A DNA stretch of 64,000 bases from CAZJVD01 sp964549505 (GCA_964549505.1 CAZJVD010000008.1:62001-126000), one strand, 5' to 3'. Positions 7,824 through 14,337 are shown, numbered from the stretch's first letter. Notes: generated by a model from the letters alone, not told the origin. A program made the numbers and translations.

Positions 7824-8930
7824 ATGAAGCGTGGGGGCAAACCCGCTACTAAAAAACGGAAATCACCTGCGAAGGCGCCCAAGAAAAGTAACAAGATGGG
7901 TAGCAAGCCAGGTAACAAGACGGCTACCAAGGCAGCCTCGAAGAAACCGTCACGCCTGGACGTCGGTAATAAGGTCGGCAAGGACGTCGGTGACATTGTC
8001 GCCCAGCCACGCTGCATCCACTGTGATCGCGAACTGGGTGTGAACGAACAGGCTCTCTTCGTCGAAGAAGAAGTCGGTCGCATTTTCTGTTCTGAGAAAT
8101 GCATCTTGGATCACTTCGAACCCGATATTCGTAAACTCGAAAAAAGTTATCGCAATCTATCCGACGACGGCGAACTCGCCGATGCTGTACGCGACAAGCT
8201 CGCACATCTGCGCTGGAAAACACTTGAGAACCCTAAAGAGATTTTTGTCGAACGAACCGTCAGCGGCGACAAGCGCTATACCTTGATCGGTGAGTTCCAG
8301 CTCGGTGGCGAAACGATTTGGTGTGTTTGCATCTCGCTTTTTTTACGAGGCGAGCCGAGTTTTCTTTTTCTCTCGTTTATCACGCGCCTACAGACATCGG
8401 TGGAACACTACCGAAAAGGCGACCCGATCCAGGTTGATCAACTGCGTACGGGCGGACGCGATGCGGGACATCCGGTGCTCGGAATGGACGCCCCTGCTCG
8501 TTTCGACGGACCGGCCAGCGATTGGACTGAAGAAGAAACCTACCGTGCGGGCGTCAACCGTGAGCGTACCAAAGACGATATTTCCCCCAAAGAATTTGCC
8601 GCCTACGAGCGCTGTGTGAACCCGACGCTTGAGGCCCCTGACGAAGTCTGGTCAGCCGAGCGCGGAGCCATCGCGCCAATTCGCGAGGACCTCACCGATC
8701 CAAACTTGCGACAGGAACCGACACGCGTTCTCCACTTTATCAAGCACTTCGCCGAAGGCACGGGCCACTGGTACATCTTGATCGCACGCGAGTCTGACGA
8801 GAACGAAGACGAGATGGAGATTCTGGATTGTTTCCCAACTCGCGACCCCGACTTAGTCGACAAGTACCGCATCGGCACCAAAGAGATGGGCTCCGAAGAA
8901 CCTCTTCCTGGCAGCCGTCTGATTCACTAA
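7824..8930 (+). CDS. Lys-rich-tailed protein with Cys cluster, unknown function
   Basis: 368 residues. Residues 1 to about 55 are a Lys/Ala/Pro/Ser-rich basic tail like histone-H1-type bacterial proteins (repeated KKP, GNK, ATK). A Cys cluster then follows: C-I-H-C near 71-74 and C-S-E-K-C near 98-102, a probable structural zinc site. The remainder (about 110-368) is acidic, globular and unrecognised. The basic tail suggests nucleic-acid contact, which is inference. The ATG is preceded by AAGGG at unusually close spacing, as with the gene at 709. A near-repeat of GGCCCC-W-TCCTTGGG occurs twice (about 7609 and 7660) in the preceding divergent gap. Confidence 0.6.
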   Translation: MKRGGKPATKKRKSPAKAPKKSNKMGSKPGNKTATKAASKKPSRLDVGNKVGKDVGDIVAQPRCIHCDRELGVNEQALFVEEEVGRIFCSEKCILDHFEPDIRKLEKSYRNLSDDGELADAVRDKLAHLRWKTLENPKEIFVERTVSGDKRYTLIGEFQLGGETIWCVCISLFLRGEPSFLFLSFITRLQTSVEHYRKGDPIQVDQLRTGGRDAGHPVLGMDAPARFDGPASDWTEEETYRAGVNRERTKDDISPKEFAAYERCVNPTLEAPDEVWSAERGAIAPIREDLTDPNLRQEPTRVLHFIKHFAEGTGHWYILIARESDENEDEMEILDCFPTRDPDLVDKYRIGTKEMGSEEPLPGSRLIH

Positions 8931-8960
8931 ATCCCAGTTTTAGAGTACAGTGCCGCCGTT

Positions 8961-9680
8961 ATGAAGGGTGTCGTTTTTCAAAAACCTCTGGAACTCACGC
9001 AGAACATTCAGGGCGAGACATGGCGACAAGGCGATGCCGTGAGCGGCAGGCTCGAGATCAAAAGTCATGGCGGTTCTGGAGCTTCGACCGAAGTCGCAGT
9101 GGCACTTGCCGTCGGCGACCTCAGACAACTCAGACAAAAGGCGGCCGACACCTTTGAGATTCTCGAGGAACGTACGTTACCTGTTCAAGCAGGCAGCGGA
9201 ACTTGGGAGTTTAAGACCGCAACGGATTGTCCGATCACCGACACGGGCACTAGCCTCTTCGTCCTCTATGGCGGCAGGCCCCTTTCAGTGACGTCTGGAA
9301 TTTTGCAGCTACCCTTTAAGCCCGCATTTCTCATTGAAGAATACCTTCGAATTTTCAATGTGAGATTCAACTTTGTCGTCAAGACCGTAAAGAACAGCAA
9401 AGGCTTTGTCGAAGCCAAACTCGCACCACCCTCCGGTCGTGAGTTTGCGAAAGTCGAAAGCGCACAAGTCAGCCTACGCCTCAAGGATGACGTTCTTTCC
9501 GCTCGCGTGCTCTTTCAGGTCAAGACCATCTCCGCGACGCTCGGTGAACTCGGAATTCAGAAAACTAAAAAGACCGCTGAAGAAGACCTACTCAAAATCA
9601 ATTACATGACCTCAAGTGGCCGCATCAACGACGACTGCCTTGAGAAGTCCATCGCCGCGGCCATCGCGACGCTGAATTAG
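8961..9680 (+). CDS. Hypothetical protein, possible arrestin-like beta-sandwich
   Basis: 239 residues, 30 bp after the Lys-rich protein gene and probably in one unit. No signal peptide. The pattern of alternating strands, with an early P-L-E-L-T-x-x-x-x-G-E-x-W-x-x-G-D-x-V-x-G-x-L-E segment, recalls arrestin/SpoOM-type beta-sandwich proteins, but this is a weak structural impression. Its TAG stop (9678-9680) forms the outermost base pairs of the large hairpin at 9678-9900, so the gene ends exactly where that structure begins. Confidence 0.55.
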   Translation: MKGVVFQKPLELTQNIQGETWRQGDAVSGRLEIKSHGGSGASTEVAVALAVGDLRQLRQKAADTFEILEERTLPVQAGSGTWEFKTATDCPITDTGTSLFVLYGGRPLSVTSGILQLPFKPAFLIEEYLRIFNVRFNFVVKTVKNSKGFVEAKLAPPSGREFAKVESAQVSLRLKDDVLSARVLFQVKTISATLGELGIQKTKKTAEEDLLKINYMTSSGRINDDCLEKSIAAAIATLN

Positions 9681-9900
9681 GTCACGGCATTTCATTAAGT
9701 ATCCTCAGTTTTAGTTTCCCCCTTGTACGTCTAAGAGTTTCTCTCTCACACGTAGCGTCCGCGCACATCCATGTGCTCCTCGCGCCCTTCGGGCTTCGCC
9801 CTCCTTGGCGCTCAAGGGACGTTACGTGTGAGAGAGAAATTCTTAGACGTACAAACGCGAAGATTAATTCTGAGGATACTTAACGAAATGCCGTGACCTA
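9678..9900. repeat. Giant two-tier hairpin element, copy 1 (between convergent genes)
   Basis: Near-perfect long inverted repeat. Outer stem 9678-9708 with 9870-9900 (30 of 31 paired); internal loop 14/15 nt; inner stem 9723-9760 with 9817-9854 (36 of 38 paired); apical core 9761-9816 (56 nt). The core contains GCACATCCATGTGC, a 6-bp hairpin with a CC loop, and a GCGCC...GGCGC stem enclosing GGGC-TTC-GCCC. Both flanking genes' TAG stop codons are the outermost stem bases. The long structure could terminate transcription from both sides, but it has no terminal T tract and is far larger than a Rho-independent terminator. It shares its plan with copies 2 and 3. Confidence 0.85.
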
Positions 9901-10332
9901 AAGCTTACTGGCGAAGGTCTCGAACTCTTTGAACATCTTAGGCAGGCTGGAAGCGATGAGCTTTTTCAGAAGAAAACCCGGAACGGGCAACTTAAATTCT
10001 ATGTCGACGTCATACTCGACATGACAGCTGTTTTCACCACGCGACGTGATTTCCCAACGGCCTGCATTCTTTTCGAGAAAACCACTCGAGACCAGCTCCC
10101 ACGTCATCCCCCATCGACCCGTTCCCTCGGTATGGGCATGTCGAAGCGTGTAGCTGATATCTTTCATGAGAGCGACGCCGTACTCCACCGTTGCACCGCG
10201 ATCGGTGGTGAGCAGAATCTTCGCAGACCGACAGCCGGTGACAAACTCAGAGTAGCGATCATACGCCGTGACCGAACGATAAAATCGTTCACCAGAGAGC
10301 GTGACGTTCTCCGAAAGACTTGCCTTAGCCAT
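9898..10332 (-). CDS. SRPBCC (START/polyketide-cyclase fold) protein
   Basis: 144 residues. The sequence follows the coenzyme Q-binding/polyketide-cyclase branch of the SRPBCC superfamily: N-terminal F-Y-x-x-V-T-A-Y-D-x-Y-x-E-F, a beta sheet, and a long C-terminal helix K-M-F-K-E-F-E-T-F. Members bind hydrophobic ligands; in some lineages (COQ10/RatA-like) they aid quinone function. The ligand here cannot be told. It lies 4 bp downstream of glpX on the same strand, so it is likely co-transcribed. Its stop codon is part of the hairpin at 9678-9900. Confidence 0.75.
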   Translation of the reverse strand: MAKASLSENVTLSGERFYRSVTAYDRYSEFVTGCRSAKILLTTDRGATVEYGVALMKDISYTLRHAHTEGTGRWGMTWELVSSGFLEKNAGRWEITSRGENSCHVEYDVDIEFKLPVPGFLLKKLIASSLPKMFKEFETFASKL

Positions 10333-10336
10333 AGTT

Positions 10337-11290
10337 TTAGTACGTCGGTTTTAGATCAAATCGGTGAAACGCTTTGATAAAACGAAGCGTTCCTGTTTCA
10401 GACCGCATCACGACACTGCTGGTTTTCGCTTTTCCTGGCGAAAACCGTACACCTGAAAGCAGCGGTCCTGTCGTGACTCCCGTTGCACAGAACATGACGT
10501 CGCCATCGGCAAGATCACGCATCTGAAAAACTTTCTCGAGATCTTTGACACCCATCTTCGTCGCCCGCTCGCGTTCTTCCCGGTTACGAAACACGAGCTG
10601 TCCTTGAAAATCACCACCGACACAACGAAGGGCTGCAGCGGCGATTACGCCCTCAGGCGCTCCACCGATTCCCATCATGACATCGACACCACTGCCCGGC
10701 ATGGACGTCGCGATCGCAGCCGAGACGTCACCATCTCCGATGAGATAGATGCGCGCACCAGCACGGCGGACTTCCGTGATCAGCTCTTCGTGTCTGGGAC
10801 GATCGAGAACGATGACGGTGAGATCCGAGATATTGCACTTTTTAGCTTTCGCGATTTCTTTCAAATTTTCGGTAGGGGTTGCATTGAGATCGATCGCACC
10901 CTTCGCTTCGCCACCCACAGCGATTTTTTTCATGTACGTATCAGGTGCGTGGAGAAACTTTCCCTCTTCAGCGATCGCCATCACACTCATGGCGTTGGTT
11001 CCGCCGCGCGCACAGATCGTTGTACCCTCGAGTGGATCGACCGCAAGATCGAGCTTCGGGCCTTGGCCCGCACCGACTTTTTCGCCGATGTAGAGCATCG
11101 GAGCTTCATCGCGCTCCCCTTCTCCGATCACGATCGTTCCGTCGAACTGAATCGTTCCCAAAAGGCTGCGCATGGACTCCACCGCCGACTGATCCGCCGC
11201 ACGTTCGTCCCCACGCCCCATCCACCGCGCACTCGCAAGAGCAGCAGCTTCCGTCACACGCACAAACTCGAGAGCAAAGTTTCTATCCAT
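10337..11290 (-). CDS. glpX: Class II fructose-1,6-bisphosphatase
   Basis: 317 residues, full length for GlpX. The N-terminus (MDRNFALEFVRVTEAAALAS followed by RWMGRGD) and the metal/phosphate motifs GEGERDEAPML, DPLEGTT and MGIGGAPEG are all present. The enzyme hydrolyses fructose 1,6-bisphosphate to fructose 6-phosphate in gluconeogenesis, in the cytoplasm, using Mn or Mg. Its gene lies downstream of the PilZ gene (52 bp) and just upstream of the SRPBCC gene, all on the minus strand. Confidence 0.95.
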   Translation of the reverse strand: MDRNFALEFVRVTEAAALASARWMGRGDERAADQSAVESMRSLLGTIQFDGTIVIGEGERDEAPMLYIGEKVGAGQGPKLDLAVDPLEGTTICARGGTNAMSVMAIAEEGKFLHAPDTYMKKIAVGGEAKGAIDLNATPTENLKEIAKAKKCNISDLTVIVLDRPRHEELITEVRRAGARIYLIGDGDVSAAIATSMPGSGVDVMMGIGGAPEGVIAAAALRCVGGDFQGQLVFRNREERERATKMGVKDLEKVFQMRDLADGDVMFCATGVTTGPLLSGVRFSPGKAKTSSVVMRSETGTLRFIKAFHRFDLKPTY

Positions 11291-11342
11291 GCCCGACTAT
11301 TTAACATTTTCGAAGGCGATTTGCCTGGATTTCGCCACACCC

Positions 11343-12062
11343 CTACGGCTTTAAAACCTTGGATAAAGCCAGGCGATGCGGCGCCTGAATGCTGGACGCC
11401 CCCAGTAGGGCACGCGCATAAGCGAGCTTTGCTGGATCGGGCTTTTCATCCTTCACAATGGAAAGCGCTTCAAGAGCCACCACACCCTGCTCAAGGGGCG
11501 TTTCGCGGGCTGCGGTCGCGTGCCCGGTCTCAATCGTATCGGCGCTCCACTGAACCGTGTTCTGAAAGAAAATCAAAAGCCCCTCGTCGAGTTCTGGTGC
11601 ACCGGGTTTACCCGTCAGAATCAAATCGACACCGGTCCCCCCGCGGTACCAGGCCAAAACCCCCGCGGGAGGTGGCCAAAGCTTGAGACTCTGCCCTTGC
11701 CGCACAGGATCGAGCGCCTCTTTCAAGCGTTCGAGATCAGCTGGGTCCATTTCAAAAAACTCAAATCCGACGCGATCACGAAAGAGTGCGCTGACACGCC
11801 CCTGAACAGGGAGGTGATCGCCACAGAAGCGCAAAACACCGCGATGAATACGACCCACTGAAAAAAGCAGCAGATCTTCTTCGTGCAAAACCTTCAGGGA
11901 GAACCCACCGACGGAGATGTCGACCAGCGCGAACACACGACCATAGTCATCCAGACGAATACTGTCCTGACTCGTGCTGATGCGCGGAACCAAACGGCGC
12001 TCGGCGTGGATCTCAGGCTGCTCCGGGTTATCGACAAGTTCCATCATGGGCAATTGTCGCAT
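11343..12062 (-). CDS. PilZ-domain protein
   Basis: 239 residues from ATG at 12062. An upstream extension of the frame exists but would run across the divergent pgsA start, so the shorter start (MRQLPMMELV) is chosen. Residues about 20-115 look like a PilZ domain: ERRLVPRI (the R-x-x-x-R side of the cyclic di-GMP site) and DISVGGFSLKV, matching D-x-S-x-x-G. The remaining ~120 residues are an unrecognised C-terminal domain. PilZ proteins are c-di-GMP receptors, which pairs with the HD-GYP gene at 709, though that one may be inactive. Confidence 0.75.
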   Translation of the reverse strand: MRQLPMMELVDNPEQPEIHAERRLVPRISTSQDSIRLDDYGRVFALVDISVGGFSLKVLHEEDLLLFSVGRIHRGVLRFCGDHLPVQGRVSALFRDRVGFEFFEMDPADLERLKEALDPVRQGQSLKLWPPPAGVLAWYRGGTGVDLILTGKPGAPELDEGLLIFFQNTVQWSADTIETGHATAARETPLEQGVVALEALSIVKDEKPDPAKLAYARALLGASSIQAPHRLALSKVLKP

Positions 12063-12095
12063 CTTTTTTTTCTTAGTGCTATCGTCGACGGACAG

Positions 12096-12659
12096 GTGAA
12101 ACGCAACCCTCTTGGCTTCCATACCATTCCCAACTATTTGACGCTGGTCCGCGTCGCGGCGATCCCTGCTGTTATTGCGATGCTCTTCATGCATCAACCA
12201 CGTTGGGATCTCATGGCGGCGCTCGTTTTCGGCGCTGCTTCGATCACCGATTGGCTCGATGGTTATCTGGCCCGACGCTACGGACTGACGACACTTTTTG
12301 GCAAACTCATGGACCCGCTCGCCGATAAGTTTTTGGTTGTCGCGGCTCTTCTCATGCTTCAGCATCTCGATCGCATTCACCCCGTCTGGGTCATGGTGAT
12401 GATCTGTCGCGAACTCGGCATCACGGGTTTACGAGCACTGGCGAGCGCCGAGGGCCTCATGATCACCGTCAGCGATTCGGCCAAATGGAAAACCGCCCTG
12501 CAGATGTTTGGCATCCCCTTTATGATGGTCGTACCCGGACTTTGGGGAATTCCGCTCTTTCAAATCGGACAGGTCTTGGTCGGGCTCTCCGTGGTTCTGA
12601 GTCTTTACTCAGCGTTTGACTACCTTCGCGGATTTTTCCGCGCTGTTCGCGCTCGTTAA
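12096..12659 (+). CDS. pgsA: CDP-diacylglycerol-glycerol-3-phosphate 3-phosphatidyltransferase
   Basis: 187 residues from GTG at 12096, matching the usual PgsA length; the longer frame upstream overlaps the PilZ gene. Starts VKRNPLGFHTIPNYLTLVRV, the typical PgsA opening. The CDP-alcohol phosphotransferase signature D-x-x-D-G-x-x-A-R-x8-G-x3-D-x3-D is complete (DWLDGYLARR, then GKLMDPLAD). About four to five membrane segments. It makes phosphatidylglycerophosphate, the precursor of phosphatidylglycerol. It is divergent from the PilZ gene, with 33 bp between the starts. The 3' end overlaps the convergent adenosyltransferase gene by 51 bp. Confidence 0.93.
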   Translation: MKRNPLGFHTIPNYLTLVRVAAIPAVIAMLFMHQPRWDLMAALVFGAASITDWLDGYLARRYGLTTLFGKLMDPLADKFLVVAALLMLQHLDRIHPVWVMVMICRELGITGLRALASAEGLMITVSDSAKWKTALQMFGIPFMMVVPGLWGIPLFQIGQVLVGLSVVLSLYSAFDYLRGFFRAVRAR

Positions 12660-13223
12660 AGCTGGATTCCACGGTACATCGGCGACGCGCGAAAGATGGT
12701 TCGCAAAGCGTGCGGCCACAAACAAAAAGTCACTCAAGCGATTGAGATAGGTGACCGTCTCCGCGCGAATCTTTTCAACTCCTGCATCGATCAAAGCCGT
12801 GAGTTCGCGTTCGGCCCGACGACACACCGTACGCGCCACGTGAAGACGAGCTGAAAGATCCGACCCGCCCGGCAAAATGAATTGCTTAAGAGGCTCCAGC
12901 ACTTCTTCCATAGCGTCGATTTTATGTTCCAGATCTCCAATCGCATCGGCCGCTAAGGGCTTGATGGAGAGCCGAGCGGGATCGGGTGTCGCGAGTTCGG
13001 CGCCCAGGCGAAACAGATCGTTCTGAACGAGAATCAACTGCTCTCGAAACGCGTCCACCTGTCGGCTTTTTTTCCCTTTAAAGGCAGCTATCGCTAACCC
13101 AAGCGTTGAATTGAGCTCATCGACCGTCCCATAAACCGCCACGCGGCCATGATACTTTCGAACCCGACCGCCTCCAAAGAGGCCCGTATCACCGCGATCG
13201 CCCGTACGTGTGTAAATCTTCAT
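12609..13223 (-). CDS. pduO: PduO-type cob(I)alamin adenosyltransferase
   Basis: 204 residues. N-terminal MKIYTRTGDRGDTGLFGGGR is the ATP-binding loop of PduO/MMAB-type adenosyltransferases, and VDELNSTLG and CRRAERELTAL are the other family signatures. It makes adenosylcobalamin from cob(I)alamin and ATP. With the B12-dependent metH 8 kb away this shows cobalamin use, although no synthesis or uptake genes are in the window. The C-terminal ~17 codons overlap the pgsA 3' end on the opposite strand. The tail is Ala/Ser/Lys rich and probably unstructured. Confidence 0.93.
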   Translation of the reverse strand: MKIYTRTGDRGDTGLFGGGRVRKYHGRVAVYGTVDELNSTLGLAIAAFKGKKSRQVDAFREQLILVQNDLFRLGAELATPDPARLSIKPLAADAIGDLEHKIDAMEEVLEPLKQFILPGGSDLSARLHVARTVCRRAERELTALIDAGVEKIRAETVTYLNRLSDFLFVAARFANHLSRVADVPWNPALTSANSAEKSAKVVKR

Positions 13224-13251
13224 GACGGCACAAGGTAACTCCGCGGCATGC

Positions 13252-13281
13252 TTGACGGAAAGTAAAACTTGTCGCTATAAC
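13252..13281 (+). promoter_or_regulatory. Sigma-70-type promoter of tRNA-Gly
   Basis: TTGACG (13252-13257), an 18-bp spacer and TATAAC (13276-13281). Transcription would begin near 13288, giving a short leader before the mature tRNA at 13301. Both hexamers are one base from consensus. Confidence 0.6.
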
Positions 13282-13300
13282 CAGAGCTTCTTTACGAAAT

Positions 13301-13377
13301 GCGGGTGTAGCTCAGTTGGCTAGAGCGCGACCTTGCCAAGGTCGAGGCCGAGGGTTCAAGTCCCTTCACCCGCTCCA
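13301..13377 (+). tRNA. tRNA-Gly (GCC)
   Basis: 77 nt including an encoded CCA. Acceptor GCGGGTG pairs with CACCCGC. The anticodon arm is CGACC-TTGCCAA-GGTCG with anticodon GCC, and the T arm has GGTTCAAGTCC. The last 21 nt (13357-13377) are repeated exactly at 13672-13692. The outer stem of a giant hairpin starts at the last two bases of the tRNA. Confidence 0.97.
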
Positions 13378-13585
13378 AGTTCCCATCACCCCAATGCACC
13401 GCCAGCAATCAGCCCGGTGAAAGACGATATGTTTACTCCTACTTCTGAGAACGGACATCCATGTCCATACCCCACCCACGCTCTCGCCATCATGGCTTCG
13501 CGTGGGAAGTTCTCAGAAGTACGAGTAAACATATCGTCTTTCGTCGCGCACATTTTTCGAGGTGCATTGGGGTGATGGGGACTTG
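13376..13585 (+). repeat. Giant two-tier hairpin element, copy 2 (at tRNA-Gly)
   Basis: Outer stem 13376-13400 with 13561-13585 (24 of 25 paired); internal loops of 18 nt each side; inner stem 13419-13452 with 13509-13542 (33 of 34 paired); apical core 13453-13508 (56 nt). The core holds GGACATCCATGTCC (6-bp hairpin, CC loop) and CCCACGC...GCGTGGG enclosing GCCA/TGGC. The stem sequence is unrelated to copies 1 and 3, but the core is closely related to the reverse complement of copy 3. It begins inside the tRNA CCA end. Confidence 0.88.
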
Positions 13586-13671
13586 AAGGTCGGAGCAAAC
13601 CGGGTGCCCACTTGTGGGCGGTTCGTGAGACCCGGCCGGAGGTCGAGCGCGAATAGCGCGAGAACCGAGGC
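13586..13671 (+). other. Structured spacer between hairpin element and tRNA-Gly tail copy
   Basis: 86 nt of non-coding sequence with a GCCCA-CTTG-TGGGC hairpin (13606-13619) followed by GGTTCGTGAGA, then GAGCGC-GAAT-AGCGCG (13645-13660) and AGAACC, which can pair back to GGTTC. The same order of elements occurs, diverged, in the matching spacer at tRNA-Leu (58070-58214, opposite strand). No reading frame or known RNA family was recognised. Confidence 0.5.
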
Positions 13672-13691
13672 CAAGTCCCTTCACCCGCTCC

Positions 13692-13727
13692 ACTCTTCCT
13701 CTTTATAAATAAATAAAAAGGAAGAAT
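13692..13727. terminator. AT-rich hairpin downstream of the brnTA-like pair
   Basis: CTCTTCCTCTTTAT (13693-13706) pairs with the matching stretch ending near 13727, with two mismatches and an A/T loop. Read on the minus strand it lies just past the antitoxin stop codon (13744) and ends in a U-rich stem, so it may end that transcript. It starts directly after the tRNA-Gly tail copy. Confidence 0.4.
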
Positions 13728-13743
13728 GGGAGTAAATTCTAAA

Positions 13744-14100
13744 TCATCCTGCTGCTTTTTTGCGTGGTTGAGGGTGCTGAACACGAGATGCAATTTCATC
13801 CGCCATTTTATCCAACACGTTTTTTTCTACGAGTCGGCCCGTGGCGTACTTATGGAGAACGCTGCTCATGAGCGTCTGATAGCCAAGTCCTTCTTCGTCC
13901 GCTCTTTGTCGAATAGTATCCACATCGCCTTGGTTCAAGCGAATATTCACTCGTGCCTCGCGTTTTCGGTTAGCAACGCCGTGTTGCGCAGCTTGTACAA
14001 TTTCTTGTTTCAGATCGTCGGAAGCCTCCTGCCACTTGCCGCTACCAAGAGACTTTTCGATCTCTTTTTCTTCTTTCGTGAGCTTAAATTTCCTCTTCAT
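13744..14100 (-). CDS. BrnA/CopG-like antitoxin
   Basis: 118 residues. The C-terminal half has a ribbon-helix-helix-like region (ARVNIRLNQGDVDTIRQRA) followed by YQTLMSSVLHKYATG, the pattern of CopG/BrnA antitoxins. The N-terminal ~45 residues are charged and helical, probably the toxin-binding part. Its ATG overlaps the stop of the toxin-like gene (ATGA), so the two are translationally coupled, toxin first, as in brnTA operons. It should bind toxin and repress the promoter; TGCCTA-A-TAGGCA at 14314-14326 is a candidate operator. It lies immediately beside the tRNA-Gly tail copy. Confidence 0.75.
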   Translation of the reverse strand: MKRKFKLTKEEKEIEKSLGSGKWQEASDDLKQEIVQAAQHGVANRKREARVNIRLNQGDVDTIRQRADEEGLGYQTLMSSVLHKYATGRLVEKNVLDKMADEIASRVQHPQPRKKAAG

Positions 14101-14300
14101 ATCTTTTTACCTCCATAGCGCTTATTGAGTTTGCGAGAATAGTATGCGGTCCAAAGCATAATTGCTGTCGGTTGGATAGTTGCAGGTACTCCAACCACGT
14201 AACCCTCAAGCATGACCGCAATGACAATTTGCTCGAATGAAATTCCGCGTTCTCGCTTTAGCCATTCGTCTTTTTCAGGCTTCCATGCAAACCGTCGCAT
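14097..14300 (-). CDS. BrnT-like toxin, probably shortened by internal deletion
   Basis: 67 residues from ATG at 14300 (MRRFAWKPEKDEWLKRERGI). The opening F-x-W-x-x-x-K-x-x-W-L-K-x-E-R-G-I-S-F-E matches BrnT-type ribonuclease toxins, and the end (YYSRKLNKRYGG) matches their S-R-K-x-x-K-x-Y ending. Family members are about 90 residues; the strand-rich middle between I-V-x-A-V and G-Y-V-x-x-V-P seems about 25 residues short. The toxin may therefore be inactive, an inference from memory of the family pattern. A possible earlier GTG (14327) lies inside the promoter/operator and is rejected. Confidence 0.65.
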   Translation of the reverse strand: MRRFAWKPEKDEWLKRERGISFEQIVIAVMLEGYVVGVPATIQPTAIMLWTAYYSRKLNKRYGGKKI

Positions 14301-14307
14301 AATTTCA

Positions 14308-14337
14308 ATTGTATGCCTAATAGGCACCTTTTGTCAA
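14308..14337 (-). promoter_or_regulatory. Promoter with embedded palindromic operator for brnTA-like pair
   Basis: Read on the minus strand: TTGACA (14337-14332, perfect -35), an 18-bp spacer and TACAAT (14313-14308, one base from the -10 consensus). The spacer contains the perfect palindrome TGCCTA-A-TAGGCA (14314-14326), well placed for autorepression. Only 7 nt separate the -10 from the ATG, so the transcript probably starts at or near the start codon (leaderless). Confidence 0.65.

Larger units (their letters stand above)
13357..13692 (+). repeat. Duplicated tRNA-Gly 3' tail (att-like direct repeat pair)
   Basis: A 21-bp sequence covering the 3' half of the T arm, the acceptor strand and CCA occurs at 13357-13377 (within the tRNA) and again at 13672-13692. 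Similarity extends imperfectly a little further upstream (CCGAGG). Tail duplication at this position is the classic footprint of tyrosine-recombinase integration at a tRNA. The enclosed segment is only 315 bp and has no integrase, so it is either a minimal mobile unit or the scar of a larger one. Confidence 0.75.

Noticed and set aside
9678..9900. Simple Rho-independent terminator as explanation of the palindrome
   Set aside because: Stem totals about 69 bp in two tiers with a conserved structured apex and no T tract; similar units occur at tRNA ends with a tail copy. Termination may be a side effect but does not explain the pattern.
10604..11686. 360-codon plus-strand frame opposite glpX
   Set aside because: Antisense to a clear glpX; composition is Arg/Ser/His rich with no fold or ribosome-binding site. 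A shadow frame.
12063..12380. N-terminal extension of the PilZ protein
   Set aside because: It lies opposite the pgsA coding region and has charged random-like sequence; the ATG at 12062 fits better.
13378..13692. Insertion sequence or MITE with terminal inverted repeats
   Set aside because: No transposase, and arms are not shared between copies as terminal inverted repeats would be; the direct repeats are tRNA tails rather than target-site duplications.
13386..13799. Open frames of 80-137 codons across the tRNA-Gly hairpin unit
   Set aside because: They arise from the palindrome: both strands encode mirrored versions of the same peptide piece; no ribosome-binding site and they run through tRNA-like sequence and the antitoxin gene.
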